Source of the DNA: SG8-30 sp963710135
GTDB taxonomy: Bacteria > Pseudomonadota > Gammaproteobacteria > Steroidobacterales > Steroidobacteraceae
Length of the DNA stretch: 64,000 bases
Direction: 5' to 3'
Assembly: GCA_963710135.1 (NCBI GenBank)
Contig: CAVPYY010000003.1
Coordinates: 744,001 to 808,000, forward strand
The translations under genes were made by a program, and so were the position numbers. This document shows positions 37,628-45,474 of this stretch, piece by piece. Every line of letters starts with the position of its first letter. The stretch's first letter is position 1. A model generated the notes under the pieces. The model worked only from the letters and a program-made list of their open reading frames with translations, was not told where the DNA came from and searched no databases.

Positions 37628-38377
37628 TCAATCCTTGAAATACCGGTAGCCGTTCACCATCGTGCTGACGATGCTCTGCTTGGACAGGATGTCCTCGCGG
37701 AACGCCATGTAGATGTGGATCATGGCGAACAGGATCATCAGCCACATGCCGAGCCGGTGATAGGTGTGCACGTCCTGGCTCTGGCCCAGCAGCGGGATCA
37801 CCCATCCGAACATCTTGCCGGCCCAGCTGTCGATCCCCAGGCCTTCGCTATACAGCGCGAAACCCGTGAAGATCATGAACAGGCCGACCAGACCGAACAT
37901 CGTGAACATCGCCAGGCTGGCCAACGGGTTGTGCGCGACGTACTGCCGGGGCTCCTTGGTGAGGAACAGGTACCACTTCACCTGGTGGAACAGGCCTCCC
38001 CAGAACTTGCCCGAGAAGATCGCCGGCGCGAACAGTTCCTTCGACCAGCGATTGCCGACGAACCACCAGTACACCCGGCCGATGAACGCGATGGTGAACA
38101 CATACCCCGCCATGAAGTGAATCATGCGGATATAGCCCATCATGTAGTGGTCGCTCGCTTCACCGCCCACCGACGGCAACGGCTTGCCGATCAGGTAGCC
38201 GGTCGCGAACAGCGCGAACATCGCCACCACCGTCACCCAGTGCCACAGCCGCACCGGCGCCTCATAGACGTACACCGCCCGCATCATCGAGTGGTCGACC
38301 AGACCCTCGATGTGATGCTCCGGTGCGCCGTCCAGTGCGCCGGCTTCGCGGAGTGCCTCGCTCTTTGCAGATGCCAT
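37628..38377 (-). CDS. hupC: Hydrogenase b-type cytochrome subunit HupC
   Basis: Membrane diheme cytochrome that anchors HupSL and passes electrons from hydrogen to quinone. 249 residues, four helices. Heme ligands are expected in L-W-H-W-V-T-V, I-H-F-M-A-G-Y, and H-T-Y-H-R-L-G-M-W with I-H-I-Y. Begins after a 35-residue cytoplasmic leader. 25 bp downstream of hupL. Confidence 0.95.
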   Translation of the reverse strand: MASAKSEALREAGALDGAPEHHIEGLVDHSMMRAVYVYEAPVRLWHWVTVVAMFALFATGYLIGKPLPSVGGEASDHYMMGYIRMIHFMAGYVFTIAFIGRVYWWFVGNRWSKELFAPAIFSGKFWGGLFHQVKWYLFLTKEPRQYVAHNPLASLAMFTMFGLVGLFMIFTGFALYSEGLGIDSWAGKMFGWVIPLLGQSQDVHTYHRLGMWLMILFAMIHIYMAFREDILSKQSIVSTMVNGYRYFKD

Positions 38378-38402
38378 ATATCCTCCCGGGCGCTGTTGCG
38401 CC

Positions 38403-40193
38403 TTAGCGCACCTTGACCGAAGTCAGCTCACGTCCTTCCGGCGACATGACGTGCGTCGCGCATGCCAGGCACGGGTCGAAACTGTGGATGGTGCGCAGGA
38501 TCTCCAGCGGCTGTTCCGCCACCGCCATCGGGGTCTCGAGCAGGGCCGCCTCGTAGGCGCCGATCTCGCCGTTCACGCCGCGCGGGGTGGCGTTCCAGGT
38601 CGTCGGCACGATGCACTGGTAGTTGGCGATCTTGGTGTCCTCGATCACGATCCAGTGGCCGAGCGCGCCGCGCGGCGCCTCGACGAAGCCGTGGCCGCGG
38701 GCCTGCTTTGCCCAGGTTCTCGGCTCCCACTTGTCGACGTTGGCACAGGCGGTATCGCCGGCCTTGATGTTGGCAATCAGCTCGTTGGTGTACTGGCGCA
38801 TCTTGTGTGCCGCCCAGGACGCCTCCAGGCCGCGCGCCGCCGTGCGTCCGAGTGTCGAGAAGATGGCCGCCAGCGGCAGCCCAAGATCCGTCAGCACCTT
38901 GTCGACGGGCTCCTTGAACTCGGGATTGCCCTGCGCGTAACCGATCACGTAGCGCGCCAGCGGGCCGACTTCCATCGGGCTGCCCTTGTAGCGCGGCGCC
39001 TTGATCCAGCTGTACTTGGCGCTCTCGTCGAGGTTCTCGATCCTGGTCTTGGTGCCCTTCACCCCGGCGCCCAGCTCGAACTTCGGGCTGGTCTCGCCAC
39101 TGTAGGGATGCAGGCCCACGCCGGCTTCCTTGTAGGTGTACCAGGAGTGGTCGACGAACTCCTGGATCTGCGACTCGTCGTCCAGGTCCACTTCGTGGAT
39201 CGTCGACAGGTCGCCATCGAGGATGGCGCCGCGCGGGAAGGCCAGGCTCTTCGCCGTGTAGTCGTTGGCGATCTCCGGGAAGTCGCCGTAGGAAAGCAGC
39301 GACTTGGAGGAGATGCCGCCGCCGTAGGTCCAGGTCTTGTAGAAGGACGCGATGGCCAGCAGGTCCGGGATGTAGACGTTGTCGATGAACGCGATGGTCT
39401 CGTCGACCGTGCGGATCACCCGGTTCAGGCTCTCCATGTTGATCGCGCCGACCGCACCGGTCTCGTTGACGTTGATCGAGCACGGCATGCCGCCGACCAG
39501 CCAGTTCGGATGCGGGTTCTTGCCGCCGAACAGCGTCTGGATCTTGACGATCTCCTTCTGGAAGTCGAGTGCTTCGAGATAGTGCGCGACCGCCATCAGG
39601 TTGGCTTCCGGCGGCAGCTTGTAGGCCGGGTTGCCCCAGTAGGCGTTGGCGAACGGGCCGAGCTGCCCGCTCTCGACGAACTTCTTCAGCCGCGAGTGCA
39701 CGTCGCGGAAGTAGCCGGGCGAGGACTTCGGCCAGCTGGAAATGCTCTGCGCCAGTTCCGAGGTCTTGCGCGGGTCCGCGTTCAGCGCGCTGACCACGTC
39801 GACCCAGTCCAGTGCGTGCAGATGATAGAAGTGCACCAGATGATCGTGCGCGTACAGCGTGGCATGCATCAGGTTCCTGATGATGTTGCCGTTCGTCGGG
39901 ATGTCGATCTTCAGCGCGTTCTCCACCGCCCGGACCGACGCCAGTGCGTGCACGCCGGTGCAGACGCCGCAGATCCGCTCGACGAATGCCCACGCGTCGC
40001 GCGGGTCGCGGTTCTTGAGGATGACCTCCAGGCCGCGCCACATGGTGCCGGTGGAGACGGCGTTCCTGATGACGTTATCGTCGTCGAGATTCACTTCGAT
40101 GCGAAGGTGCCCTTCGATCCGGCAGATCGGGTCGACGACCACCCGCTTGCCGCTGTCGTTCAGCTCAAAGCCCTGTGTGACGTAGGCGGCCAT
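38403..40193 (-). CDS. hupL: [NiFe]-hydrogenase large subunit HupL
   Basis: Catalytic subunit of a group 1 uptake hydrogenase, 596 residues. The four NiFe ligands are C75 and C78 (R-I-C-G-V-C) and C575 and C578 (D-P-C-L-A-C-A-T-H). Cleavage after H581 by HupD would remove the last 15 residues (V-M-S-P-E-G and so on). Faces the periplasm through co-export with HupS. Two bp after hupS. Confidence 0.97.
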   Translation of the reverse strand: MAAYVTQGFELNDSGKRVVVDPICRIEGHLRIEVNLDDDNVIRNAVSTGTMWRGLEVILKNRDPRDAWAFVERICGVCTGVHALASVRAVENALKIDIPTNGNIIRNLMHATLYAHDHLVHFYHLHALDWVDVVSALNADPRKTSELAQSISSWPKSSPGYFRDVHSRLKKFVESGQLGPFANAYWGNPAYKLPPEANLMAVAHYLEALDFQKEIVKIQTLFGGKNPHPNWLVGGMPCSINVNETGAVGAINMESLNRVIRTVDETIAFIDNVYIPDLLAIASFYKTWTYGGGISSKSLLSYGDFPEIANDYTAKSLAFPRGAILDGDLSTIHEVDLDDESQIQEFVDHSWYTYKEAGVGLHPYSGETSPKFELGAGVKGTKTRIENLDESAKYSWIKAPRYKGSPMEVGPLARYVIGYAQGNPEFKEPVDKVLTDLGLPLAAIFSTLGRTAARGLEASWAAHKMRQYTNELIANIKAGDTACANVDKWEPRTWAKQARGHGFVEAPRGALGHWIVIEDTKIANYQCIVPTTWNATPRGVNGEIGAYEAALLETPMAVAEQPLEILRTIHSFDPCLACATHVMSPEGRELTSVKVR

Positions 40194-40195
40194 GA

Positions 40196-41278
40196 TCAGG
40201 CACCTCCCTTCTCTGTGGTTTTCTCGCCGCGTGTGTCACGCGCGCGCTTGATGGCCGATACCGCCGCGTGGGCCGCGATCGCGGCGCCGGTCACCGCTGC
40301 AAGCGTGCCGCCCACCAGGTCCGCGTTGCTCTCGATGCCCGGCTGGACATCCGTGACCCGGTCGTAGAACGAGCCCTTGTCCCAGAAGTCGTCTTCCGAA
40401 CAGCCGATGCAGCCGTGGCCGGAGCCGATCGGGAACGACACCGCTTCGTTCCAGCGCGTGGTCGAGCAGGCGTTGTAGGTGGTCGGCCCCTTGCAGCCAA
40501 CCTTGTACAGGCAGTAGCCCTTGCGCGCGCCCTCGTCGTCGAACTTCTCGACGAACTGGCCGGCGTCAAAATGCGGCCGGCGATAGCACTTGTCGTGGAT
40601 GCGCTGGCTGTAGAACATCTTCGGCCGTCCCTGGCGGTCCAGCTCCGGCATGCCGAAGGTGAGCAGGTAAGTCACCACGCCGGTCATGACCTCCGGAATG
40701 GGCGGGCAGCCCGGCACCTTGATGACCGGCTTGTTCAGCACCTTGTGGATCGGCGTGGCGCGGGTCGGATTCGGCTTGGCGGCCTGCACGCATCCCCAGG
40801 AGGCGCAGGATCCCCAGGCGATCACCGCGGCGGCGTGATCAGCCATCTTGGTCAACTTGTCGACGAACGGCTGGCCGCCGGAGAAGCAGTACATGCCGTC
40901 TTCATTGAGCGGCGGGTTGCCCTCGACCGCGAGGATGAACTGGCCGTCGTACTTCTCGATGGTCTGCTCGAGGATTTCCTCGGCCTGGTGGCCGGCGGCC
41001 GCCATGATCGTGTCGTCGTAATCCAGCGAGATCATCGACAGGATCACGTCGGACACCAGCGGATGCGCCGAACGGATGAACGACTCGGTGCAGCAGGTGC
41101 ACTCCAGGCCGTGCAGCCAGATGACCGGCGTGCGCGGCTTGTTCTCCATGGCGTGCACGATCTGTGGGACGAACGCGGGGCCAAGGCCCAGCGAGGTCGC
41201 CGTGATGCTGCAGAACTTGAGGAAGCTGCGACGCGAGATGCCCTGTCGGCGCATCACGTCATAGAAGGTCTCGACCAT
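40196..41278 (-). CDS. hupS: [NiFe]-hydrogenase small subunit HupS, O2-tolerant (6-Cys) type
   Basis: Electron-transfer subunit with three Fe-S clusters, 360 residues. Twin-arginine signal S-R-R-S-F-L-K-F at about residues 15-22, cut near V-H-A (43). The proximal cluster region has C60-T-C62-C63, C158, C163 and C191: C62 and C163 are the two extra cysteines of O2-tolerant membrane hydrogenases ([4Fe-3S] cluster). A C-terminal helix (A-A-V-T-G-A-A-I-A-A-H-A-A-V) anchors it to the membrane near HupC. ATG at 41276-41278 with GGGAGG upstream. First gene of the hydrogenase unit. Confidence 0.97.
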   Translation of the reverse strand: MVETFYDVMRRQGISRRSFLKFCSITATSLGLGPAFVPQIVHAMENKPRTPVIWLHGLECTCCTESFIRSAHPLVSDVILSMISLDYDDTIMAAAGHQAEEILEQTIEKYDGQFILAVEGNPPLNEDGMYCFSGGQPFVDKLTKMADHAAAVIAWGSCASWGCVQAAKPNPTRATPIHKVLNKPVIKVPGCPPIPEVMTGVVTYLLTFGMPELDRQGRPKMFYSQRIHDKCYRRPHFDAGQFVEKFDDEGARKGYCLYKVGCKGPTTYNACSTTRWNEAVSFPIGSGHGCIGCSEDDFWDKGSFYDRVTDVQPGIESNADLVGGTLAAVTGAAIAAHAAVSAIKRARDTRGEKTTEKGGA

Positions 41279-41480
41279 GGGGGCCTCCCGCTCGGGCCGG
41301 ACAGTTGCCGATTTAGCGCCGGTTCGGAGGGTGACCGCTCGGCTCGTGTCTCGACCAGGGACTGTTGTTTTGGCGACTCTGCTCCCGGGCCGGCGCTGGG
41401 CCGCACTCGGGTGCCTGCATTTGGCGTGGAACCCTCCCCACGCATGACGGGATGCTGCGCGGGACGCGCATGGGTCAGCA

Positions 41481-41490
41481 ATACGCGTAT
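41481..41490. promoter_or_regulatory. 10-bp palindrome in the hup operon upstream region
   Basis: The bioD-hupS gap (41279-41530, 252 bp) is the longest gap in the window and must hold the promoter of the 15.5-kb hydrogenase operon. It contains the perfect palindrome ATACGCGTAT 203-212 bp upstream of hupS, next to the AT-richer TATAGCCCACGGATATA. No clear sigma-70 or sigma-54 promoter could be placed. Low-confidence regulatory candidate. Confidence 0.3.
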
Positions 41491-41530
41491 AGCCCACGGA
41501 TATAGGCGATTCGCGCAGTCCAGACGGTGA

Positions 41531-42226
41531 TCAGGCGACCGTGGAGTAGCCGGGGGGCGTTAGCGCCCTGGCGCCGACCGCCGGATCCGGGGGCTGTTGG
41601 TGGGGGATGATTCCCAGGCACGGCGACGGCATGGTCCGGCGCAGCCAGTCGATGTTCTGCTCGAGCCGGTCGAAGTCCGGATCGACGTGGCTGCCGATCC
41701 AGCCGGCCAGCGGCAGGTTGCGCCGCAACACAGCCTCGGCCGTCAGCAACGCGTGGTTCAGGCAGCCCAGGCGCAGCCCCACCACGACGACGACCTCGAG
41801 GCCCAGCTCGCGGGCAAGATCGGCGAACGACTCGCGCGGGTTGAGCGGTACCAGGAACCCGCCGGCGCCTTCCACCACGACCGCGTCGCTGCCCTGCACC
41901 AGTTCATCAAACGCCTGCCGGATGACCTCGAGGCGCACCTCCACGCCCGCCTCGGCAGCGGCGAGATGCGGCGCGATGGCGGGTTCGAAGGCGTAGGGAT
42001 TTATCGTCGGATACGGCCATTTGTGCGTGCCGGCGGCGCGCAGCGCCAAGGCGTCGTCGTTTCGCAGCCCCGCGGGTGTGCGCGCGCAGCCGGACGCGAT
42101 TGGCTTCATGCCCGCGACGTCGAGGCCGCGCTCACGCAGCGCGTGCAGCAGGGCCACGCTGGCCACCGTCTTGCCGATGCCGGTATCAGTGCCGGTCACG
42201 AGGAAGTCGCGTCGATCGCTGCTCAT
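41531..42226 (-). CDS. bioD: Dethiobiotin synthase
   Basis: ATP-dependent closure of the ureido ring from DAPA and CO2, third step of biotin ring formation. 231 residues. P-loop G-T-D-T-G-I-G-K-T at residues 13-21, the K-P-I-A-S-G substrate loop, and V-V-E-G-A-G-G-F-L-V-P-L. ATG at 42224-42226 overlaps the bioC stop. Last gene of bioBFCD. Confidence 0.95.
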   Translation of the reverse strand: MSSDRRDFLVTGTDTGIGKTVASVALLHALRERGLDVAGMKPIASGCARTPAGLRNDDALALRAAGTHKWPYPTINPYAFEPAIAPHLAAAEAGVEVRLEVIRQAFDELVQGSDAVVVEGAGGFLVPLNPRESFADLARELGLEVVVVVGLRLGCLNHALLTAEAVLRRNLPLAGWIGSHVDPDFDRLEQNIDWLRRTMPSPCLGIIPHQQPPDPAVGARALTPPGYSTVA

Positions 42227-43101
42227 GCACTCCGCCTGCCGATGGCTGCCGGGTCGATGCCGAACTCGCCGCTGCGGCGGCCGCGAATCGGTGCTCCCGC
42301 CGGTTTCCAGGCCTGTCCGAACACGATTTCCCAGGTCGCGGGCAGGCCGTCCGGGCGCCGGGACGTCTCGTAGCTCGCCTGCATGGCCGCGAACCGGCGT
42401 CGGCCGGTCAGGCCGCGGCGGCGGCCGGACGTCGCGTTGTGGGCACCGAGCGCCTTGATTTCGCGCATCAGGGCGAGCACGTCGGGGTACCCGCGGACGA
42501 TGCGGTCGACGTCGAGGACCGGATCGGCCAGCCCGGCGCGGATCAGGCCATCGCCGAGATGCGGCATGTCAGCGAACGCGCTGACGTGCGATCCCGCGGC
42601 GTCGGCCGCGGCCCAGGCGCTACGCAGCTCCTGCAGGGTCCCGGGTCCCAGTGTCGAAAAGTTGAGCAGGCCGTTCGGGCGCAGCACCCGGCGAAATTCG
42701 CGGAATACGCTGTCGAGATCATCGCACCACTGCAGGGCGAGGCTGGAGAACACCAGGTCCACGCTCTCGTCCCGGATCGGCAGCGCCAGCGCGTCCCCGC
42801 AAACGCGATGGAACCGGCGCAGCAGGGACTGACGCCGTCGGGCTTCGCGCAGCATGCCTTCGGCGAGGTCCATGGCGATCACCCGGGCGCGTGGGAAACG
42901 GTCCTTGAGCGCGCGGGCCGCGTGGCCGGCGCCGCAGCCGACATCGAGGATCGTCGCTGGCTCGAGGCGCACGTAGTCGAGCCGCTCGAGCAGCTGACGG
43001 CGCACCCCGGCCTGAACTGCCGCTGCCGCGTCATACTGCGCTGCAACACGATCGAATGAGCGCCGCACGGCGCCGCGATCGAGCTCAAAGCTAGCGTTCA
43101 A
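42223..43101 (-). CDS. bioC: Malonyl-ACP O-methyltransferase BioC
   Basis: SAM-dependent enzyme that methylates malonyl-ACP so it can serve as primer for pimelate synthesis. 292 residues. D-V-G-C-G-A-G-H-A-A-R motif I near residues 57-67, and F-S-S-L-A-L-Q-W-C-D, typical of BioC. Start is TTG at 43099-43101, giving the usual V-R-R-S-F-D-R-V-A-A-Q-Y-D near residues 12-24. Long C-terminal tail beyond the methyltransferase core. 79 bp after bioF. A bioH/bioG esterase gene is not in the window. Confidence 0.92.
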   Translation of the reverse strand: MNASFELDRGAVRRSFDRVAAQYDAAAAVQAGVRRQLLERLDYVRLEPATILDVGCGAGHAARALKDRFPRARVIAMDLAEGMLREARRRQSLLRRFHRVCGDALALPIRDESVDLVFSSLALQWCDDLDSVFREFRRVLRPNGLLNFSTLGPGTLQELRSAWAAADAAGSHVSAFADMPHLGDGLIRAGLADPVLDVDRIVRGYPDVLALMREIKALGAHNATSGRRRGLTGRRRFAAMQASYETSRRPDGLPATWEIVFGQAWKPAGAPIRGRRSGEFGIDPAAIGRRSA

Positions 43102-43180
43102 GCGCGGCCCCGCTCTGCGGAGATCGGTTCAATTTCCGGTACAAACGGCACTTTTGACGACACGATCATTCTTTTTCCTG

Positions 43181-44377
43181 TCATCGCGCAGGCAGGGCCC
43201 GCGCCAGTTCCGTCACCAGCCGCTCGACGTCCGCCTCGCTGTGTTCGGCGGAGAAGGTCACGCGCAGCCGCGACGTGCCGGTGGGCACGGTGGGCGGGCG
43301 GATGGCCGTCACCAAGAGCCCTGCCTCGAGCAGCTGCGCGCTGGCGGCGGTGGCGGACTCCGGCGTGCTCAGCATGATCGGCTGGATCGGGGTGCGCGAT
43401 TCCAGCACCGGCAACCCTGCCTGCAGGGCGAGTTCGCGGAAACGCTGGGTGAGCGCGAGCACCCGCTGGCGCCGCCAGGGCTCCGCCTCGATGACCCGCA
43501 GTGCGGCACGGGTCGCCGCCGCGACCGCGGGCGGCAGCGCCGTCGTATACAGGTAGGTGCGCGCTGACTGGATGAGCTGTTCGATCAACGCCTCTTCGCC
43601 GGCCACGAACGCGCCGAAGGTGCCGAAGGCCTTGCCGAGCGTCCCGACCAGGATCGGCACGTCGTCGAGCCTGAGTGAGTGATGCTCCAGCGAGCCGCGC
43701 CCGCTGGCACCGACCACGCCGAGCCCGTGGGCATCATCGACGGCGAGCCAGGCGCCGTGGCGCCGGCATGCCGCGGCCAGCTCCGGCAGCGGCGCGATGT
43801 CGCCGTCCATGCTGAACACGCCGTCGGTCAGCACCAGCGTATCGCGCCCGGCGCGCTCCGCGAGGCTCGACTCCAGCGCGCCGGGGTCTGCATGCGGATA
43901 GTGGCGCAGTTCGGCGCGGGCCAGACGCCCCGCGTCGATCAGCGAAGCGTGATTCAGGCGGTCGCCCACGATCAGCCCGCTGCGGCCGATCAGCGCGCCG
44001 GCGAGCCCGAGGTTGGCCATGTAACCGGTCGAGAACAAGAGCGCCCGGGGCCGGCCGGTGAAGTCCGCGAGGTCCTCTTCCAGCGCGTGATGCTCGCGCT
44101 GGTGGCCGGTGATGAGATGCGACGCGCCGCTGCCCACGCCGTGCTCCCGGGCGCTGGCGATGAAGGCGTCGGTAACGGCGGGGTGGTGGGCGAGCCCGAG
44201 GTAGTCGTTGGAGCAGAACGACAGCACCGCCGTGCCGTCGACGATCGCGCGCACGCCCTGACCCGCGGGCTCGGCGCGCTCGACTACCCGCCGCCGGCGG
44301 CGCAGGCCCTGCGACTCGATCGCGTCGAGACGCGCGCGCAGGCTCGGCCCGAGCGGGCTGTGCGCTTCAGGCGCCAC
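43181..44377 (-). CDS. bioF: 8-amino-7-oxononanoate synthase
   Basis: PLP enzyme that condenses pimeloyl-ACP with L-alanine, 398 residues. The Schiff-base lysine lies in L-V-G-T-L-G-K-A-F-G; V-D-D-A-H-G-L-G-V-V-G binds PLP; S-G-A-S-H-L-I-T-G-H is the glycine-rich family motif. GTG start at 44375-44377 overlaps the end of bioB by 11 bp. Confidence 0.96.
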   Translation of the reverse strand: MAPEAHSPLGPSLRARLDAIESQGLRRRRRVVERAEPAGQGVRAIVDGTAVLSFCSNDYLGLAHHPAVTDAFIASAREHGVGSGASHLITGHQREHHALEEDLADFTGRPRALLFSTGYMANLGLAGALIGRSGLIVGDRLNHASLIDAGRLARAELRHYPHADPGALESSLAERAGRDTLVLTDGVFSMDGDIAPLPELAAACRRHGAWLAVDDAHGLGVVGASGRGSLEHHSLRLDDVPILVGTLGKAFGTFGAFVAGEEALIEQLIQSARTYLYTTALPPAVAAATRAALRVIEAEPWRRQRVLALTQRFRELALQAGLPVLESRTPIQPIMLSTPESATAASAQLLEAGLLVTAIRPPTVPTGTSRLRVTFSAEHSEADVERLVTELARALPAR

Positions 44378-45404
44378 CGTGCGCCACGGCGCGGGCGGCC
44401 GTTCGCGGTGCGCCGGCCTCGGCGGTAGCCGCTTCGCGCGGCGCCTCGGGCCGAATGCCCAGGCGCTCGAACAGCCGCCGGTCCGCCGCGACGTCCGGGT
44501 TGCCGGTGGTCAGCAGTCGCTCGCCGTAGAAAATGGAATTAGCGCCGGCGAGAAAGCACAGCGCCTGCATCTCGTCGCTCATGTCGTCGCGCCCGGCCGA
44601 CAGCCGCACGTGCGAGCGCGGCATGAGGATGCGCGCGACGGCGATGGCGCGTACGAAGTCGATCGGGTCGAGCGGTGCGCGGCCGGCGAGCGGCGTGCCC
44701 TCGACCTGCACCAGCTGGTTGATGGGCACGCTCTCCGGGTGCGGCGCCAGTGTCGCCAGCGTCTGCAGCAAGCCGGCGCGATCGGCCACGTCCTCGCCCA
44801 TGCCGAGGATTCCGCCGCAGCAGACATTGATGCCCGCCTCGCGCACCGCGGCGAGCGTGTCCAGCCGGTCCTGGTAGCTGCGCGTGGTGATGATGCGGTC
44901 GTAGTACTCGGCCGAGGTGTCCAGGTTGTGGTTGTAGTAGTCGAGGCCCGCGTCCTTGAGGCGGGCGGCCTGCACCGGCGTCAGCATGCCGAGCGTCGCG
45001 CAGGTCTCGAGCCCGAGTTCGCGCACGCCGCGCACCATGGCGGCGACGACCTCCACCTCGCGATCCTTCGGGCCACGCCAGGCGGCGCCCATGCAGAACC
45101 GCGTGGCGCCGGCGTCGCGCGCCGCGCGCGCCCGCTGCAGCACGTCTTCGACCGCCATCAGCGCCTCGCGCTCGAGCCCGGTGTCGTAGCGAACGCTCTG
45201 CGGACAGTAGGCGCAGTCCTCGGGGCAGGCGCCGGTCTTGACCGACAGCAGCGTCGAGACCTGTACGGCATTCGGGTCGAAGTGCCGCCGGTGCACTGAC
45301 TGCGCATGAAAGACGAGGTCGGCGAACGGCAGCTCGAACAGCGCCTGAACCTCGGCCCGGGTCCAGTCCGAGCGGATCTCACCCAGTCGATTGCGATCGA
45401 GCAT
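44367..45404 (-). CDS. bioB: Biotin synthase
   Basis: Radical SAM enzyme inserting sulfur into dethiobiotin, 345 residues. The [4Fe-4S] motif is C-P-E-D-C-A-Y-C-P-Q-S; Y-Y-N-H-N-L-D-T-S and R-L-S-A-G-R-D-D-M (with the [2Fe-2S] arginine) follow. ATG at 45402-45404 has GAGGT 9 nt upstream. First gene of bioBFCD, controlled by the promoter/operator at 45488-45542. The C-terminal 40 residues are an Ala-rich extension overlapping bioF. Confidence 0.97.
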   Translation of the reverse strand: MLDRNRLGEIRSDWTRAEVQALFELPFADLVFHAQSVHRRHFDPNAVQVSTLLSVKTGACPEDCAYCPQSVRYDTGLEREALMAVEDVLQRARAARDAGATRFCMGAAWRGPKDREVEVVAAMVRGVRELGLETCATLGMLTPVQAARLKDAGLDYYNHNLDTSAEYYDRIITTRSYQDRLDTLAAVREAGINVCCGGILGMGEDVADRAGLLQTLATLAPHPESVPINQLVQVEGTPLAGRAPLDPIDFVRAIAVARILMPRSHVRLSAGRDDMSDEMQALCFLAGANSIFYGERLLTTGNPDVAADRRLFERLGIRPEAPREAATAEAGAPRTAARAVAHGGA

Positions 45405-45474
45405 GCCCAATGACCTCGTTTCCGGCCGATTCTGCGTGCCGCGCAGGGTGCTTGATGGCGCAACCTTCTCCGGC

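Noticed and set aside
38451..40367. 638-residue plus-strand ORF opposite hupL
   Set aside because: Mirror of hupL codons without any family feature.
41279..41530. Possible sigma-54 promoter for the hup operon
   Set aside because: A GG-N10-GC pair occurs near the TGGGGAGG stretch but the remaining bases do not fit TGGCAC-N5-TTGC.
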